Of a stretch of 64,000 nucleotides of DNA, positions 63,760 through 64,000 are shown piece after piece (within the stretch, counting starts at the first letter, position 1; each line of letters begins with the position of its first letter). The notes below the pieces were generated by a model that was given only the letters and a program-made list of their open reading frames with translations, did no database searches and was not told the DNA's origin. The DNA comes from Agarilytica rhodophyticola (GTDB taxonomy: Bacteria; Pseudomonadota; Gammaproteobacteria; Pseudomonadales; Cellvibrionaceae): positions 6,406,991 through 6,470,990 of the forward strand of contig NZ_CP020038.1 of NCBI RefSeq assembly GCF_002157225.2. Direction: 5' to 3'. The translations under genes were made by a program, and so were the position numbers.

Positions 63760-64000
63760 TTAAATGTGAATAGCCTGTCCCAAAGCTCGCAATGCAGCTT
63801 CTTGGAAACCCTCGGATTGGGTTGGATGGGCATGAATAGTTGAGCCGATATCTTCTAACGTTGCACCCATTTCTATGGCAAGTGAAAACGCTGCTGAAAG
63901 TTCTGATACACCAGCCCCAACAGCCTGAATACCCAATACAACACCATCTTCTTCACGTGCAACAATACGCACAAAACCATCATCTCGCTCTGTTGTTAAT
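63760..64000 (-). CDS. lpd: Dihydrolipoamide dehydrogenase, C-terminal end (partial)
   Basis: The frame is open to the window edge and gives 79 residues: [20 protein letters not shown], then [20 protein letters not shown], then [20 protein letters not shown]. This is the dimerisation domain of flavin disulfide reductases. The HAHPTQSE sequence is the active-site His-Pro-Glu signature of dihydrolipoamide dehydrogenase, the E3 subunit of 2-oxo-acid dehydrogenases. The N-terminal FAD and NAD domains lie beyond the window. Whether it belongs to the pyruvate, oxoglutarate or branched-chain complex cannot be told. Confidence 0.9.
   Translation of the reverse strand, partial: LTTERDDGFVRIVAREEDGVVLGIQAVGAGVSELSAAFSLAIEMGATLEDIGSTIHAHPTQSEGFQEAALRALGQAIHI

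Overview
The window looks like the chromosome of a marine, polysaccharide-degrading gammaproteobacterium close to Cellvibrionaceae (Teredinibacter/Saccharophagus/Agarilytica type). This rests on a low-GC genome, a secreted CBM2-linker-GH5 cellulase, a CBM-only secreted protein with a small Cys-rich tail, and a Pseudomonas-like housekeeping order: cyaA, lptM, lysA, dapF, DUF484, a SutA-like gene, glnK, amtB. The species is an inference from gene content. I saw no rRNA, tRNA, CRISPR array or intact insertion sequence.

Layout. 1-6.2 kb is AT-rich and accessory: the tail of a LuxR-type regulator and two large unrecognised proteins, one with sixteen 11-residue amphipathic repeats. 6.2-8.1 kb carries an M14 carboxypeptidase and a membrane-anchored thioredoxin. 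8.5-10.0 kb holds a compact RiPP locus: a repeat-rich precursor and one ATP-grasp ligase of the graspetide (omega-ester peptide) type. 10.1-29.3 kb is mostly housekeeping: a YeeN-like YebC-family gene, glnE, ilvE, an MsbA-like exporter, cyaA, lptM-lysA-dapF-DUF484, sutA, a second PII gene, a gcw_chp-glnK-amtB operon behind a candidate sigma-54 promoter, ubiK and comM. 29.7-31.3 kb is the cellulase. 31.4-37.2 kb is a redox/electrophile-stress island (flavin/Fe-S reductase fusion, GST, NmrA-like, DsbA-like, LysR, MarR) with related palindromes in front of the first and last genes. 37.5-39.8 kb is a type II restriction-modification pair whose methyltransferase has its own N-terminal HTH. 40-54 kb is accessory: a carbohydrate-binding protein, a PD40 propeller, Rep helicase, an HxlR/NmrA pair, a protein with a degenerate zinc-protease motif, a multidomain phosphatase, a TPR protein and an orphan. 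54.7-61.4 kb is a cyanophycin cluster (Mur-ligase-only paralogue, CphA, CphB, IadA). 61.7-64 kb ends with a small orphan, a LysR regulator, an alkyltransferase-like protein and the C-terminus of dihydrolipoamide dehydrogenase.

How it fits together. Nitrogen handling is prominent: ammonium uptake with two PII proteins, GlnE control of glutamine synthetase, and a complete cyanophycin synthesis and recycling route. This would suit a cell living on carbon-rich, nitrogen-poor polysaccharide. The most novel item is the graspetide-type locus. Its ST/TT-x4-6-EE repeats start almost at the N-terminus and are followed, not preceded, by the likely recognition segment.
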